64,000 nucleotides of DNA from Brachypterus glaber (GCA_958510825.1 OY294052.1:2253816-2317815); one strand, 5' to 3'; positions 43,468-56,558 are shown, counted from the stretch's first letter. The notes: generated by a model from the sequence alone, not told the origin. Numbers and translations: made by a program.

Positions 43468-44684
43468 AAATGGTGAGGACCCTTTTTACTTTCTCATTAA
43501 AGAAAGTATTTTGAGAGAAAAAAATCATTTTTTTTTGCTTAAATCATCTTATTTTTTCCTGAAACGTCAAGAAAAATCAAAATAAGCAACAAAAATGATG
43601 TCGGTCTGTCTGTATCCAGGATAACTTAAGAACGCTTTGAGCCAGCGACTTGAAATTTGGTGTGCAGATATATTTTTATATTATCTTGGACACGTTCGTA
43701 TTTCAGCAAAATCGGTTGGGGGAAGGGGGGTAAAATGGGGGTTAAATTTTCGTTTTGGTCGTATTTTTTTAATTATTTAAAATAGAAGAAAAATTTAAAA
43801 ACCACGTGCAAGGTAAAATAAAATTACACAAAAAATGCTATTGTAATTTTTTCCAGCTTCCCCCCCCCCCTTCCTCCAAAATGTAAAAAAATGGTTTTTA
43901 GGCATAACTTTTTTATTATTCACATTAAAAGAAAAATTAAAAAAAAACACATAAAATGTAACATAAAATTACACAAAATGTAACACAAAATGTGTTAAGT
44001 ATTATCATTTTTTTCATGAGCCTCGCCTCTCCAAAATGTAAAAAATTGTTTCTGGACATAATTTTTTTAGTATTCATAATAGAAGAAATAATTTAAAACC
44101 ACCTAAAAGATAAAAAAAAATTCGCTCTCCCTCTCTAACCCCCACCCCCCAAATATTAGAAATTGGACATAGCTTTTTTTTATGAGAAAGTATTCTCGCT
44201 CATTCGAGACGGCTGGTTTTATTTCACTATGGGTCAAGATTTATTTCAGAGTTGAGAAAATTTCAATCTTTGGTTGGAATATGTTTGTCCTGCACCCCCC
44301 ACAAAAAAAAATGTTTCGGGTCAGGCGAAGCAATTACATATTTTACTTTAAGTAGCATATTTTACAATAGAGCGAAGATCAAATACTTCGCGTGGACTTT
44401 ATTTTTTTTTACAAGATAATTTCAATTTAATGATAATATTTAATATTTTGAAGGACTTTGTATTATTACTGTTTTTAAATTTGTTTTTGATATCTGTCCC
44501 ATATATTTTTTCTTTGTTTTAGTTACTTAAAAGTAATACTTTAATAAAAAGCATGTCAAGTTAACTACCTCCTAGTTAACCCGGAAGTCTGATAGATTAC
44601 AGCAATTAATCCTAAATTAAATGTTATAATTTTGTGATTTTAAATGACTCACAGGGTGATATCTTTCAAAAACTGCTGCCAAAA

Positions 44685-44966
44685 AATAGTTATTTATGGT
44701 ACTAGTGGGTAAAGTAAGATATTGCCCATGAGAGGCGTTAGCCATGAGTGCCATACAAGGTTTTATCCAATAAATAGCTTAGGAATTCATATTTTTATTA
44801 AAAATTTTAATGACATTTACAAGAAAATAATTTGACAAGTGACAGTTGAGGGGGTAAAATAAATAATTATCCACTCAATAAAGTAAAAGCCACGCGGGGG
44901 TTATTATTGAGTTTATCTATTTAAAATAAGGCTGGTAATTGTCTTATTATCTGTATGTATTGGATA
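44685..44966 (-). mobile_element. Non-autonomous element (family C, copy 3)
   Basis: Inverted copy of 31350-31684 with the internal CCTGC hairpin deleted to a short GAGAGGCGTTAGCC. Confidence 0.75.
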
Positions 44967-45236
44967 AAAATACTTTTTTCTACTACTGTCTTTGATATTA
45001 GTCAAATCGCACAAAAAACTCTTACGGTATATGAGGGGTTCAGAGCAGAAGTGGATCAAGTCCTTATAAAAAAAATAAAAAAACAATCAAACAAAATTTT
45101 TTCAAAATAGTCTCATTTCAGGAATGATACCTAACAAATCATACTCGGTTCATATGATCATCTGGTAGTAACAAAAGGTTATGTACACTTCTTTCTTACC
45201 GTACTTACCGAGATATAAAGGATGTATACATGTATA

Positions 45237-45365
45237 CTGCCCTGCTAAGCTAGAAAGCAGTAACTCCATTTGTCGTTTGGACGTTTTCCTGTCAACTCTA
45301 AAGTAATATTTTAAAAACGCTTCTATTGACAAATGGATTTGCTGCTTTCTAGCTGAGTAGGGCAG
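45237..45365. mobile_element. Tc1/mariner-like MITE
   Basis: 129 bp flanked by TA, ends CTGCCCTGCTAAGCTAGAAA and the inverted TTTCTAGCTGAGTAGGGCAG. Internal CAAATGGA blocks also pair. Confidence 0.75.
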
Positions 45366-45535
45366 TATAGCTAAGCAAAGAAAAAAATAAATTAAATAGG
45401 TAATAGAAATATTGCATCAATAAGTTTTCAATAGGCTCTTGGCTTCTATGTAGTTATTAGTAATGATTAGTATCATATTATGTCTGTAAGATAATTTGTA
45501 CATATCCTGATATACAGCCAAACAGTAGTTTTGCT

Positions 45536-45563
45536 ATTACAAACGGATATATCCGTTTGTAAT
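45536..45563. repeat. Perfect 28-bp palindrome
   Basis: ATTACAAACGGATA followed directly by its exact reverse complement, with no loop. Confidence 0.7.
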
Positions 45564-47216
45564 GCGCAATTTATTAATATACATATTAATAGATTGCGTG
45601 TAATAAGGGGATCCAAACGTCAGTTTTATGGGGAGCAGTAAGCTAATTCTGGGATTAAATGCCCAAATTTAGCTTACATTTTTCTTAATTGTTTTATTTT
45701 CTTCAAAAACTCTGTGTGTTGGAGGCCGATTAATCCCCGACCCCTCCCTGGTTCATCGTTTGCGTGCTATTGACTATTGTTATAATTATTTTTATAATAA
45801 TTATCATTAAAATAATATTTGACTTTCTCATTTAAAAACTTTTTGCACTATTTATTTTTATAAACCTTCTCTTGACACTGTGGCTTACTTGGCAGCAGTT
45901 TTGTCAGCCTTGACCCCCTGTTCAGTATATATTAGCTCGTCTAATGCACCCACAATTTTTCGTTTAGTAACAATAATAATAAAAATTCAATAAAAGTCCA
46001 ATCATAACTTGTGCTTGTTTAAAACAATGTGCAAATTTGTGACTGGCATTCATACATAGGGGCGGTTCAAGAATGTCGTCACCTAATTTTCACCAATCTT
46101 GGACCCTCCTTCGTTCGACACATTTTGACCAACTATGTATGTCACTAGGCGACGTCCTTCTTGAACAGCCCCATACTTAAACAACCCAAGGGGTAGAAAG
46201 AAGGTAAAATTAAAAAAACTTAGAAAAACCCCTAGAACATTTTACAAAAACTAGATGAAACGTTGCAAGCACCCTGTCAAAACATCGGCACTATTGTACA
46301 CTAGAGCCATCTAGTTTGCAAATTTAAAACTAGGTGTTTTTTTTTGATTTTAAATTCTGTATCTTTAAAACATTATATTCTAGCAAAAAACTGCATATAA
46401 CATTTTTTATAGGGCTTAAAAAGAGCTTTTATTTAAAATATAATTTTTTGAAATCGGGTTATAAATATGTGGGATATGCTAAAAAAACCTTTTACTGCTT
46501 TAAACGCCAATATCTCGAAAACAATGCGTTTTAGGAAAACGTTGTTTATAACATTTTTTGACCAATTTAAAATTATCTTTTATATAAGTGCTAAATTAAC
46601 CAAATACAATAATAATTGCCTTAATTATAAACAAAAAACGCTAAAAATAGGAGTTTTACCCTATTTTTACCCCCTTACCCCCAATCGTTTACCCCCAAAA
46701 TCTAATCAGCTCTTCGGAATACGATAAGAAACAATATGCAAAAAACCGCAAGTCGATATCTCATGTAGAAATGGAGTTAGAGAGTTTACACCCAGACAGA
46801 CAGACGGACGCAAATTTTTTTTTACTGATTTCGACTCAGAATGGTCTAAAACGTCGAGAATGTGAAAAAAACGTGGTCAAAGATTTTGACTTTTCGACGA
46901 AGATTTCAATACATCGGCACTCTTAGTAGCACTAAGTGCCGATGTAAAAAAATATAGTTTAGTTGAATAACACATCGTCACATTTTTGACAACCCCCTCG
47001 CTACCCAAAAATCTTACGTAATTTGTGCACAAACCTTTATATTAAATTACGATTTTTCTTTGTTAAAAAACTGATTCATATAATTAATATAAAAATAAAT
47101 ACCTAATTGGTTATTTTACATAAAATAATAAATAATTATTGGTTTTGAAAGTAAATGTTGTTCTGGCTTTTTTTATTAATAAAAAATACGATTACTAAGC
47201 AAATCTTTAGAATATA

Positions 47217-47425
47217 CCGTGCGATTATAAAGTGCCGAACACTTTTTAATGCAAAACTGGCATTAGCGATGAGTAAAATGCAAGAAAGCTGTGTGCGTTT
47301 TACTGGCCACCGAGCTGTTGTACGTATCAATCACATGGGCTTGTCGCGCACAACTCTAACAGAGGCGTGGCTTCAAACGAAGAGTATTTTCTTTTCAAAC
47401 TGTTCGGCACTTTATAATCGCACTG
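47217..47425. mobile_element. Tc1/mariner-like MITE
   Basis: 209 bp flanked by TA, ends CCGTGCGATTATAAAGTGCC and the inverted GGCACTTTATAATCGCACTG. Confidence 0.8.
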
Positions 47426-49138
47426 TATATAATGCTTTAAAATAATGTGGTAACAAAATTTAATAATTATAGTATTTTTTTTTTCTTTTATATTGATAAT
47501 TAAGTTAAGTTTGACGTCAATGTGGAGGGCTGATGGGGGGGAATACAATGGGTACAAAGATCCTGGCCTTGGCCTTAGAGGGGGTCGCGCCTGTTCCGAA
47601 TTGTTATAATTTTTTTTAATCTGTTATTTGGTTCAGACGACTAAGAACAAAGTAAATCCAGATGAAATTACCCTAAATTATACCGGCGTAATTAATTAAA
47701 TTACTTATCTTTTTAATTACCGGCGCTTATCTAAATTAAATTTTTAATCCAAGTGTTAAAAATAAACCTTTGTAATTTTTCTATCGATAAAACTTTAAAT
47801 TATAAAGAAGATAATAAATCAAAGTAGCAAACAATATGGAGTGGGATTTAATTTAAAAAGTCATGGTTTGGCGAAAAATCCCACCCATTTCAAGATATAT
47901 GACGTAACACAAACGGTTTCATTAAATTAAAAAGATAAGTTAGGTACTTCAAAAAATGAAAGATATGTGGTTACGGTTACTTTTTCACTACTTGTACTTT
48001 TTGTAATACTTCTGGAGTGTAGATATTGTAGATATTATCTGCTAGATAATTAGATGGAATAACCAGGTTTCTGGTTGTACCAACCATTTGAAATAACCTG
48101 ACCGAAAAAAATTAAGGATATTGTTAAGAATTATGCTTTCTCTGGAAAAAAAAACAGTTAAAAATCATAAAATATCCATATTCTCTAATCATTTCTAAGA
48201 AACAAATAAATTTAATTAATTCAAAAATATTTATATTCGGTATTTAACAATATATTTTTCTTAATACAACAAATGAGATTTTTTTTGAAAACTGAAAATT
48301 AATTAATAGCGATTAATTCTACCTCTGTAGCCAACAACGCTTCAACTCGCCAAGGCATACCTAAAATTAAACGATTTAACTGATCTTGGTCCAAGACATC
48401 CCATAAATCCGGAAGAACTTGCTAGTTTCCTTACGTCATTAAAATGTGGTTAAAGATCAATTACTAATCTACCCAGACATGTTCAATACAGTTAAACAAA
48501 GTAATGAGAGAGCGGCGGGCCATTTTTTGTTTTTTCGATTATTTTTTCTTAGAGAAACGAAAATATCCTTAACTTTTTTCGATCTGTTTAGTTAGCCTTT
48601 GGCTCTTTTTAGTGTGTATTTTTCTAATTTAACTGCCCTTTTGTAAACGCTATTTTTCCTAAATTCTTTTTCATTATTATATCACGTGTGGGACACTATA
48701 TTATGATTATTTTAAAGAAGGGGTCATACTGTGCACATGTGGATTTTGTACCGGACTTTTTTCTGGCGTGTTCAATAAATAACTTTATTGTTTCTTATCG
48801 TTTAAATGACTAAATTGTTGATACCAAAAACTGAAATCACAATTAAAGTAAATTGATATGTTTCACAATGTAAAGTACATATTTCTTTTGGTTTAAGCAC
48901 TCCTGAATAATTCCTTAATTATAATTATTAATAATTATTAATTGGGAAAGTTTTGTTCTGCCCCCCGCGTCCTTCGATTTTTTTATGTATTATAGGCGGT
49001 TGTCTCATAGCTAGTCTCATAGAGACTAGGTTAATGGACTCTACACCTTTTTAAAAACTATTCATTTAACCATCAATTACCATTAACATGGTATTTTATA
49101 CAATTAATAAATTCAATTAACTGATTCATTACCAGTAG

Positions 49139-49520
49139 TCACCGTAAACTCAGTTATGACTCGTCGACGTTGAAAATAAACCCAGAAACATAGGCTTACG
49201 GAATAATTTTGCCGAATTATGAGGGAAATTTTCATAAAGGTCACTAAATCTAAACATTTGACTACTAATTTGTTACACACAAGAACAATAATATTATATA
49301 TCGGTGTTTTCCAAAGAAAAAACTATATTCGATTTTTGTCTTTTAAGAATACGGAAGTTTTTAATTTTTATTTATCGATAACTTTTTCCCACCTTACTCT
49401 TTTAAATGGAATCATTAAAAAAAATCAAGATAAAAAGAAATAAAAATGTAAATATTTAAAACCTCGTGTCAACGCTAGAGTCCACGCGGCGCCTATGCGA
49501 GTACTGGAAATTCGCCGAGT
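49139..49520 (+). repeat. Dispersed repeat R4, copy 1 (uninterrupted)
   Basis: Shares long blocks with 63100-63362 and 63901-63920 (TTATGACTC, GAAACATAGGCTTACGGAAT, AAAACCTCG.GTCAACG, GCGGCGCCTATGCGAG). At ACTGGAAATTCGCCGA it is continuous, whereas the other copy is split there by an insertion. Confidence 0.75.
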
Positions 49521-49732
49521 ACTGTTCAATACAATGCGTTTTAAAATGAACCCTGACGTGTTTTTTGTGCATCACCATATATCCCCGTATCAAAGTTTAC
49601 CTGTTATCAGCTTATTCGATTTGAGCACCCGGCCAGTGCATCTACCGTCTTATCGATAAGATGTACACAAACGTTTCTACTTGTCGATATTAAATCGATT
49701 TTTTTAATTGTTTTCATATTAGTATCACGCGC

Positions 49733-49807
49733 ATCAGTTACGGTACACATTAACTCTTTAAATTGTGTTCCTTAGTTCCACATTTTAATTAAGATGAGTA
49801 TGGTTCG
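49733..49807 (+). other. Candidate first coding exon of an unrecognised gene
   Basis: A TCAGT initiator-like site at 49734, an ATG at 49794 and a consensus donor (CG/GTAAGT at 49807/49808) after codons M-S-M-V and two bases. It could splice to 56559-56599. No protein family recognised. Confidence 0.25.
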
Positions 49808-49865
49808 GTAAGTTTAAAATATTTTTCAATTTATAAATTAAATTTACATTGAAGGGGACTTTTCT

Positions 49866-49913
49866 AGAGTCAGATTCACAGACGTCAGTCCAAATAGCTG
49901 TGAATCTGACTCT
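49866..49913. repeat. Perfect 16-bp stem hairpin
   Basis: AGAGTCAGATTCACAG and its exact complement CTGTGAATCTGACTCT, separated by a 16-nt loop; 58 bases after the candidate donor. Confidence 0.6.
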
Positions 49914-49936
49914 ATCAGCTAGATTTTTATGACTAC

Positions 49937-50269
49937 TTACAAATGTAAGGTTAAACTTGTTAGTTCGTCCTCTGCCATAGGTGGCACGGCCAGTATATCT
50001 GTTATATCGAAAAGATGCCTCTTAATATGAGGCATCTGTATCCAGTTGGTAATGGCGTACACAACAACGCAGTTCGTGTTTCGTGCTCTTCTACTATAAA
50101 AACGTAAAATTATGCTGACTGTCGCAAGCTGGGTAGCATCGATTATTGCAAGGCAAGAACGTAATAAGTTAGGCACAAACATGCACTTTCTTGGCCCATA
50201 TGAATAAAAAAGAGAAAAGGTATTTTTTTGAGATTGTTTTTTAAGTAGCTGTGTTCCTAATATTGCCAC
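49937..50269 (-). other. Isolated open frame, probably transposon debris
   Basis: A 110-codon open frame with no recognised motif and no flanking gene structure. It may be a decayed transposase fragment; I could not assign it. Confidence 0.2.
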
Positions 50270-50683
50270 GCGAAATAGTTGACAAAAAAAAATTACAAAA
50301 ACAAAAAACGACGAGAATAGAAAGCAACGAAGAAATCAGAGAGTTCTGCTTTTTATTCGCCAGGCCGATATGAGATTGTAATCGATACGTACATGAAGAG
50401 TGCGTGGGGCTTACTAAAAACGAAAAATTGTTAAGTTCTCAAATTGTACCTAAAACATCTGAAATTGTTATTGTGCCACCACATTTCTTATTAGTTTGTT
50501 AATTTTTTTGTAAATTTGTTCTTTACTATTATTTCCAGTTCCTAATATTGTTAGTATGCAATCTTTTTTAAAAAGCAATTATTTTTTTTTTTTGAAGCTC
50601 CTGCAGTTTGTTTATTTTTTTTACCCATTAGAATAAAGATATGTTTATTGTTAGTGTCAGTGTCAGGTGATAACAAATAAATT

Positions 50684-50895
50684 TAAGTCGATCGGATTAT
50701 TCGTTCTTGAGTTATAGTGTTTACAAAAAACGTGACATCAGACAGATAGACGTACATTTTCAAACTTTCTTATTTTTTTATGAACCAAATTTGTATCCAA
50801 GAATTTTTTTGTCTAGGACGTTTTTAAGCAATTTTGGGAAATTCGAAACTACCGTATAATACTATTCTTGCGCAGGTGATGTGAATAGTATAATA
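50684..50895 (+). repeat. Dispersed repeat R3, copy 3 (partial)
   Basis: Shares AAGTCGATCGGATTATTC, CGTGACATCAGAC, TTTTTTTGTCTAGGA and the terminal GAAACTACCGTATA block with 12685-13003. Confidence 0.6.
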
Positions 50896-51733
50896 AATAC
50901 TTTAGTAATTTGATTACATTCTTTTCTACTGTGTATTCAAGTTATCTATACTATAAATTATTTAATTATCATTGTTGTCTTGGATAATTATAATTAGTAG
51001 GTACCTAATAATAGGTTAAATGTAGATAAAAAAATATTATAAAAATTAAACCTTTAGACTTTTTTTTTGATAAGGAAAATCATACGATCTACTTTACACA
51101 TTGGAGTTTAAACTTGATATATCTAAATTTTAAAATAATATTTAGTACAACCTTTGAAACGGTATTATAAGTAATTTTTCGTTTAAATTTGTTCCATACC
51201 ACATTCTTAACATATTTTATTCGTAACTTTTAAGATATATTTTATATTAATATAAAAAAATATTGCTTCTTAATGAATTTTTAACCCTTAACCGGTCTAG
51301 CGTTGTCTGACAGACCTCGCGATTCAAATAATTAATAAGGACTTAAAGTTATGAAAAAAAAAACAATATTTAAGTCTTTTACAAGTTAGCTAAATTGATG
51401 AATTTTTGCCGTTTGTCTTTAATTATATTTCTTATAATAAAACTTGTATAATTTTTTAATTTCTTTCATTGATAACTGAAATTTTAGAATCGTTTTTTAA
51501 TAACTACGTGTGAATGGTACGCAACAAATAAGTATTCCTTGCGAAAACATTTCAATTTTGTATTTATAAATTGAACATGGTATATTTAAAATTGGACACG
51601 CAATATCTACATTACTTTATTTTGCTTATATTAACGATGGATTAATTACGTTTATAAATTCGCGTTTTGCGTCGTTTAACATATTTTCTTTATTAATCTT
51701 TCTTAAATGCGATCTCTTAAGGAGAAATTAACT

Positions 51734-52155
51734 ATTCGAGCGGGTTTAGGCCATTGAGGTAGAGTGGGGGAGAGTGCCATTCGACCAGGCTGCGCGTGGA
51801 CAAACTGTGCCGACAAGGGAGCTTTGTTTAGGAAATTTGAGTTTGCGCAGTTACTTCGACTTTGGTTTTTAAACTAACCTAAAATTTAGTTCACATGTGT
51901 TTTTCAAGGAATTAGAGTGGGGGAAGCAGGAATTCTGTCTGACCGAGTGGCTATCTTTGTGTATTTCGAAGTGCGCAAGACCGTTAATACGGAATTTTAG
52001 AGAGAGATAGATAGATGCGCGAATCAAAATCGGCACAAGAAATTTAAACGGCTCTGGCACTCTCCCCACTCTACCTCAATGGTTTAGGCCTCTGACTCAT
52101 TATAAGACCTTTACTCAGCCCGTCGGATAGCGCGAGTTCGATTCTCATCTGCGCC
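51734..52155 (+). repeat. tRNA-like sequence (class II, Leu/Ser-like) split by a MITE
   Basis: Joining 51734-51751 to 52090-52155 gives CGAGCGGGTTTAGGC, CTCTGACTCAT, a long variable-arm-like stretch and a B-box-like GAGTTCGATTC, then CTGCGCC. The acceptor stem does not pair. A decayed tRNA gene or SINE head, not a working tRNA. Confidence 0.45.
51752..52081. mobile_element. hAT-like MITE with perfect 8-bp target duplication
   Basis: 330 bp with 27-bp inverted ends (CATTGAGGTAGAGTGGGGGA...; one base indel) flanked by GTTTAGGC on both sides (51744-51751 and 52082-52089). Confidence 0.88.
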
Positions 52156-52202
52156 GGTTGCCTTTTTCACTTAATTAATAATTGAAATTTGGCAAAGGCG
52201 CA

Positions 52203-52474
52203 GGTATAACATTAGATCATATATTCATAGATATGGCATTAATGTTGATTTGTTTTATGTAGAAAATATACAAAACCCATTGTAAACAAACCACTATAGC
52301 GGTGAGGTTGCGAGGAGGTGAAGTATAACATATTTGTCAACAAACCACTATAGCGGTGGGTGGTGACCAGAAGCGGGAAGGTGAAATCTACCTGGATATA
52401 GCAATGAAAACATTTCGGTTTGACGTGGATTCAAGGCGCATCTAGGAGGGGATATATGATCTAATGGTATAACA
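52203..52474. repeat. Inverted-repeat element
   Basis: GGTATAACATTAGATCATAT and the inverted ATATGATCTAATGGTATAAC bound about 270 bp. Inside is a direct duplication of CAAACCACTATAGCGGTG (near 52288 and 52334). Probable MITE. Confidence 0.5.
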
Positions 52475-53322
52475 GATACACTCCTCTAAAACTGGTTCAA
52501 AAGTCAGTTAAAGCCGGTGGTTCCGTCTAATACTAGCGCATACAAGTGATAGCTGTAGAGAACACATGGACAAATATTTGTTTGCTAGTTTGGACTTTGT
52601 TAACGATAACAATACAGGATCACAATCGTGATACAATCCCTATGCTATGTTTTGCACTTGCTAATTTAAAAGTTGGCCATTTAGAAAGCCATCTAGTGAA
52701 GAACGTAACTTTTAATCAGCGACGGATGTCAACTATTACAGATCATCTCATTTTTTTTTGGTTGAATTTATTGGTTGCGTTTTAGTGTCATATTCCAAGC
52801 GGCATCAGTTTGGATTTCATCGTTTTTTTTTTGGCAGAAAATTCATTCCGGTGTGAAACTTTCTTCACCGACAATTTACTTCGTCCATTTTTTTCCTATA
52901 GCTAGTTTTATTTAAAATGCACCGCTCTAATCTTGGATAAGTGCGAGCAGACTGATCGTATCTTTTTATAGTTAGAAATGTTTTAAGCTGTATTTTTTTA
53001 ACCTTCATTAATATAAATATAATATTAAATCAGCTTGTTACAACATTCTCTCTGCAGATTTTTTCAATATTTCCAGCAAATGATTAGTTGCGACGGAAAA
53101 TCCATGCGGTTTGTTTTTAATTACACACTTAAATCTTTAGTTTTTGGCAAAAAAAAAACATTTTATTGAATTATTAAAACTTTTAATGATGCAGGCACTT
53201 AAATGTGTTCTGTTTTTATCAAGAACTAATGATTTAAGTGTGTTTGTTAATTAATTCAAAAGTGCAGTGTCTTAAAAGTATTGGGGTGAGTAAACAGTTG
53301 TAACCCATTGCCAAATAAAATA

Positions 53323-53466
53323 GGGAACGTTCAAGTATTACGTAACGCTCTTGGGGGGGGTCATTTTGTAGTGTTACGCCCATGTTAATGATATAGGAAA
53401 ATAGCGTTGCAGGGGGGGAGGTTGGGGGTCCAAAATGATTGCGTTACGTAATACTTGAACGTTCCC
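53323..53466. mobile_element. MITE (family J, copy 2)
   Basis: 144 bp with the same ends as 9791-10013 (GGGAACGTTCAAGTATTACG) and a G-rich, non-homologous centre. Confidence 0.8.
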
Positions 53467-53825
53467 ATGGACATGGTTTAATCTGCTTGCTGATACTGTC
53501 AGCAAATAATTTAAATATTGTTCTGGCTAGATCTAGTCAAGACTGATGGAATGAAATGAAGAATAATACAGTTTTATTTTAAGTTAAATTTTGCCCATAA
53601 AAGTTTGCCCTAGAAACGCGACTGCCAACGAACTTAGTATAAGAAACTGTTATTGTTTAGCTTAGATTGTAACTGTGACAAGATTATATTTCTGTTTGAG
53701 TCCCTCTAACGGTGGCTTACGCCGCTAGATAGAATGACTTCTTGTGGGAAACTAAAGCCATTAGACGTAATTTTTGTCGGAAATTCCAAACGCCCCTTAA
53801 AGTAAAAAATATATCTAGCCTTTAT

Positions 53826-54256
53826 ACACGGAAAGAAATTAGTGGGCTCTGCGCTATACATTATAAGATATTTGGTAACAGTGGCAAATTATAGTGATTT
53901 AAGCTATAGATTATAAGGGACACAATAACTAATAATGTTAAAAATAAATTGGAAACGATTATATATATTACAGACACGATTATATTTATTACAGGCACTA
54001 TTATAAATTTACAGAAATTTTATTATATTATAAAAATTATTAGCACGGACAATAATTAAATCTATTTAAGCTATAAATGCCATACTATTTGTTATATTTT
54101 ATTATTCACTAAACAATTAAAGTATTTCATATAAATTTTTACACTGACTGCCATAATTGTAAGAGAAAGCCTTGTATTTATATAATAAGCGATTATAATT
54201 TGCTTGGTATGTGTGTTATAGCGCTCCTAGCTATAATTTTTTTTTTCCGTGTAAAG
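53826..54256. mobile_element. Probable MITE with TACACGGAAA ends
   Basis: Ends TACACGGAAAGAAATTA and the inverted TAATTTTTTTTTTCCGTGTA-like sequence bound about 430 bp rich in repeated TATAA-type words. Confidence 0.5.
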
Positions 54257-54831
54257 GGATTTATTTTTCATGGCAAGATTCTATTTTATTTTGTCCGAAA
54301 TGTTATAAATTGTATCTCAAATTTTGTAGAATTTAATTTTTATTTGCCTGGGGTGTTCGGAATTAGTAATTAAACAAAACACTACCGAGTCAAACACATT
54401 ACATTATCATATTTAGATTAGTTTATTTTCAGTTTTACACAATTATTCAGTAAGCCAAGGGCTAAAAAAGGCTTTAAAAACTTTATTTGACATATGTCAA
54501 CACCAAAAAGAATTTTCATTTAATCAAAATGTCATTTCATAAATTCTCATTTCTTTAAGAAATCGGCTAGTATAAATTATACCTACCGTTTACAATGTAA
54601 TGTAAATTTTAATTCAGAAATAAACTACGTACATTAATTAATTAATAACAAAAGGCCAGTACAAGGTTGTTAAAAGTGTATTTTCGTACACATCACACCA
54701 CAAGTTCGTAGTTCGACTGGTCGTATGATCATTTTTAACCTGACCTATCCAAACTAAAAATTGCCTTAGTCACGCGATGTTTAACATACCTAACTGGATA
54801 ATATGTATTGTTATTTAAATAAAATTGTATA

Positions 54832-55046
54832 CAGTGGGTTAGGCTAAATGTGACACCCAGGGTAATTGTGACATGTCCTGTTATAATTCTTCTAAACTAG
54901 TTTATATCCAATCCAACCCTGGCATTAGGTTTTTGACAGTATTAAATATTTCGCGTAAAATTTCGATTTGATTTAAACTTGTTTAGAAGCATTATAACAG
55001 GACATGTCACAATTACCCTGGGTGTAACATTTAGCCTAACCCACTG
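54832..55046. mobile_element. Tc1/mariner-like MITE
   Basis: 215 bp flanked by TA, with about 70-bp arms starting CAGTGGGTTAGGCTAAATGT. Confidence 0.85.
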
Positions 55047-55096
55047 TACAGGGTTTTTTTTCAATAGTACCTACAGTACCATTGGTAGGTACATAA

Positions 55097-55242
55097 CGGC
55101 CTATCCAGAAGCTTGCATAAGAACATAAAACATAAGAATGCGATGCCGTGATTGGCTTACAAGATACATGGCGGCACATAAAGCCAATCACGGCATCGCA
55201 TTGTTATGTATTATGTTCTTATGCGAGGCTGTGTATATGCCC
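55097..55242 (-). mobile_element. PIF/Harbinger-like MITE (family A, copy 4)
   Basis: Inverted 146-bp member, both arms intact; flanks TAA and TTA. Confidence 0.8.
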
Positions 55243-55898
55243 TTAGGTGTAACTAAAAAGTTCTGAAAATATGAGAGTGATCAAAATTCTCTAAGGGTCC
55301 TAATTGGGCCCCTAAAATTTCGTAAAATACCCATAAATCGTAAAAAATCGTTGAAAATTGTAATTTTTGTATAAGTGAAAACTTTAAAGGGCTTGAAACC
55401 GTATTTTTCCTTTTAAGCATACAGAATTATGTGCCAAATTTCAAAATGATCAAAAGATTCTAACCCGTGCCGAGAATCCGTCAAAAATGGCCCTTACACT
55501 AAAATTTACGAATTTCTACCATAAATGTGAGTCAAACGGTAAACAAACGTTTTAAAAATGTATCAAACAGAACTGAATTTATTTTTATTTAATGCATTCT
55601 AATAATTTTTCATAATATTAAAATGATTTAACTAAAACAAAACGAGCTAAGCGCCAAATATTTAGGAGCTCTTATTTGGCTCTTGTAACATCCATTAAAT
55701 TTACACATACCGCGATTTATAACTCCTGTATCAATATTTCTTTCTCTAAAATAACTTGACAGAAAAAGACAGACTGATATCGGGATTTATAAATCTCAGG
55801 AGTTAGTTATGTGAGGAGCTTCGATATGAAAGTCCAGAGATTAAATTTCGCAAGCCCCCGGTAAATGAATACCTCGATCCGAGCTTTATAGTCTAAGA

Positions 55899-56494
55899 GC
55901 TAGTGACCATTTTTATTTTATTCTTTGCTCACAGCTGTATTTTATATATGTCTTAAAGTACATTCAAATTAAGCTATTTGCAAATCGCCAGACCCTGGAT
56001 CGGGTTCCTTTGGATGCTAGAAGCCGCGAAAAGGTCCCCGAAAAATATATTTTTAACTTACCGAGTCAAACACATTACATTTATCACATTTAGATTGCTT
56101 TATTTTCAGTTTTACACAATTATTCAGTAGGCCAAGGGGTAAAAAAACGCTTTAAAAACTTTATTTGACATATGTCAACACCAAAAAGTCCAAAGAGTTT
56201 TCATTTAATCAAAATGTCATTTGATAAATTCTCAATTCTTTAATTAATTAAGTATCACATATGTCAAAGGCACTTTTTAAAGACTGTTCTTGCCCCTTGG
56301 CCCCAGAATTATTGTGTATATCTATGAAAATAGCTTAAACTGAATGTAATAAATGTAATGTATATGACTCGGCAAGTTAAAAATAGATTTTTTGGTACCA
56401 AATCCGGAGCCGCCTAGCATTGAATGTACTTTAAGACATATATAATATACAGCCGGGAGAAAAAAATGAAATAAAAATGGTTACCAGCTCTCCA
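55899..56494. repeat. About 600-bp imperfect palindrome
   Basis: Arms of about 280 bp: TATGTCTTAAAGTACATTCA (55946) versus TGAATGTACTTTAAGACATA (56422), CCGAGTCAAACACATTACAT versus ATGTATATGACTCGG, and GAGCTAGTGACCATTTTTAT versus ATAAAAATGGTTACCAGCTC. Part of the left arm also occurs alone at 54384-54550. Confidence 0.65.
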
Positions 56495-56558
56495 AATATT
56501 AGAAATAAATCATTACTTCTTGTTTAATTTTTGTTACATGTTTAATTTGTGTTTTCAG

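Larger units (their letters stand above)
39125..49732. other. Gene-poor repeat region
   Basis: No protein-coding segment recognised. Contains MITEs of families A, B and C, several smaller palindromes, G- and C-runs (a G-run near 42140-42153), and fragments of dispersed repeats with ACAGACAG/GGACGGACATT blocks. If the exon at 39124 is real, this is its first intron. Confidence 0.6.
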
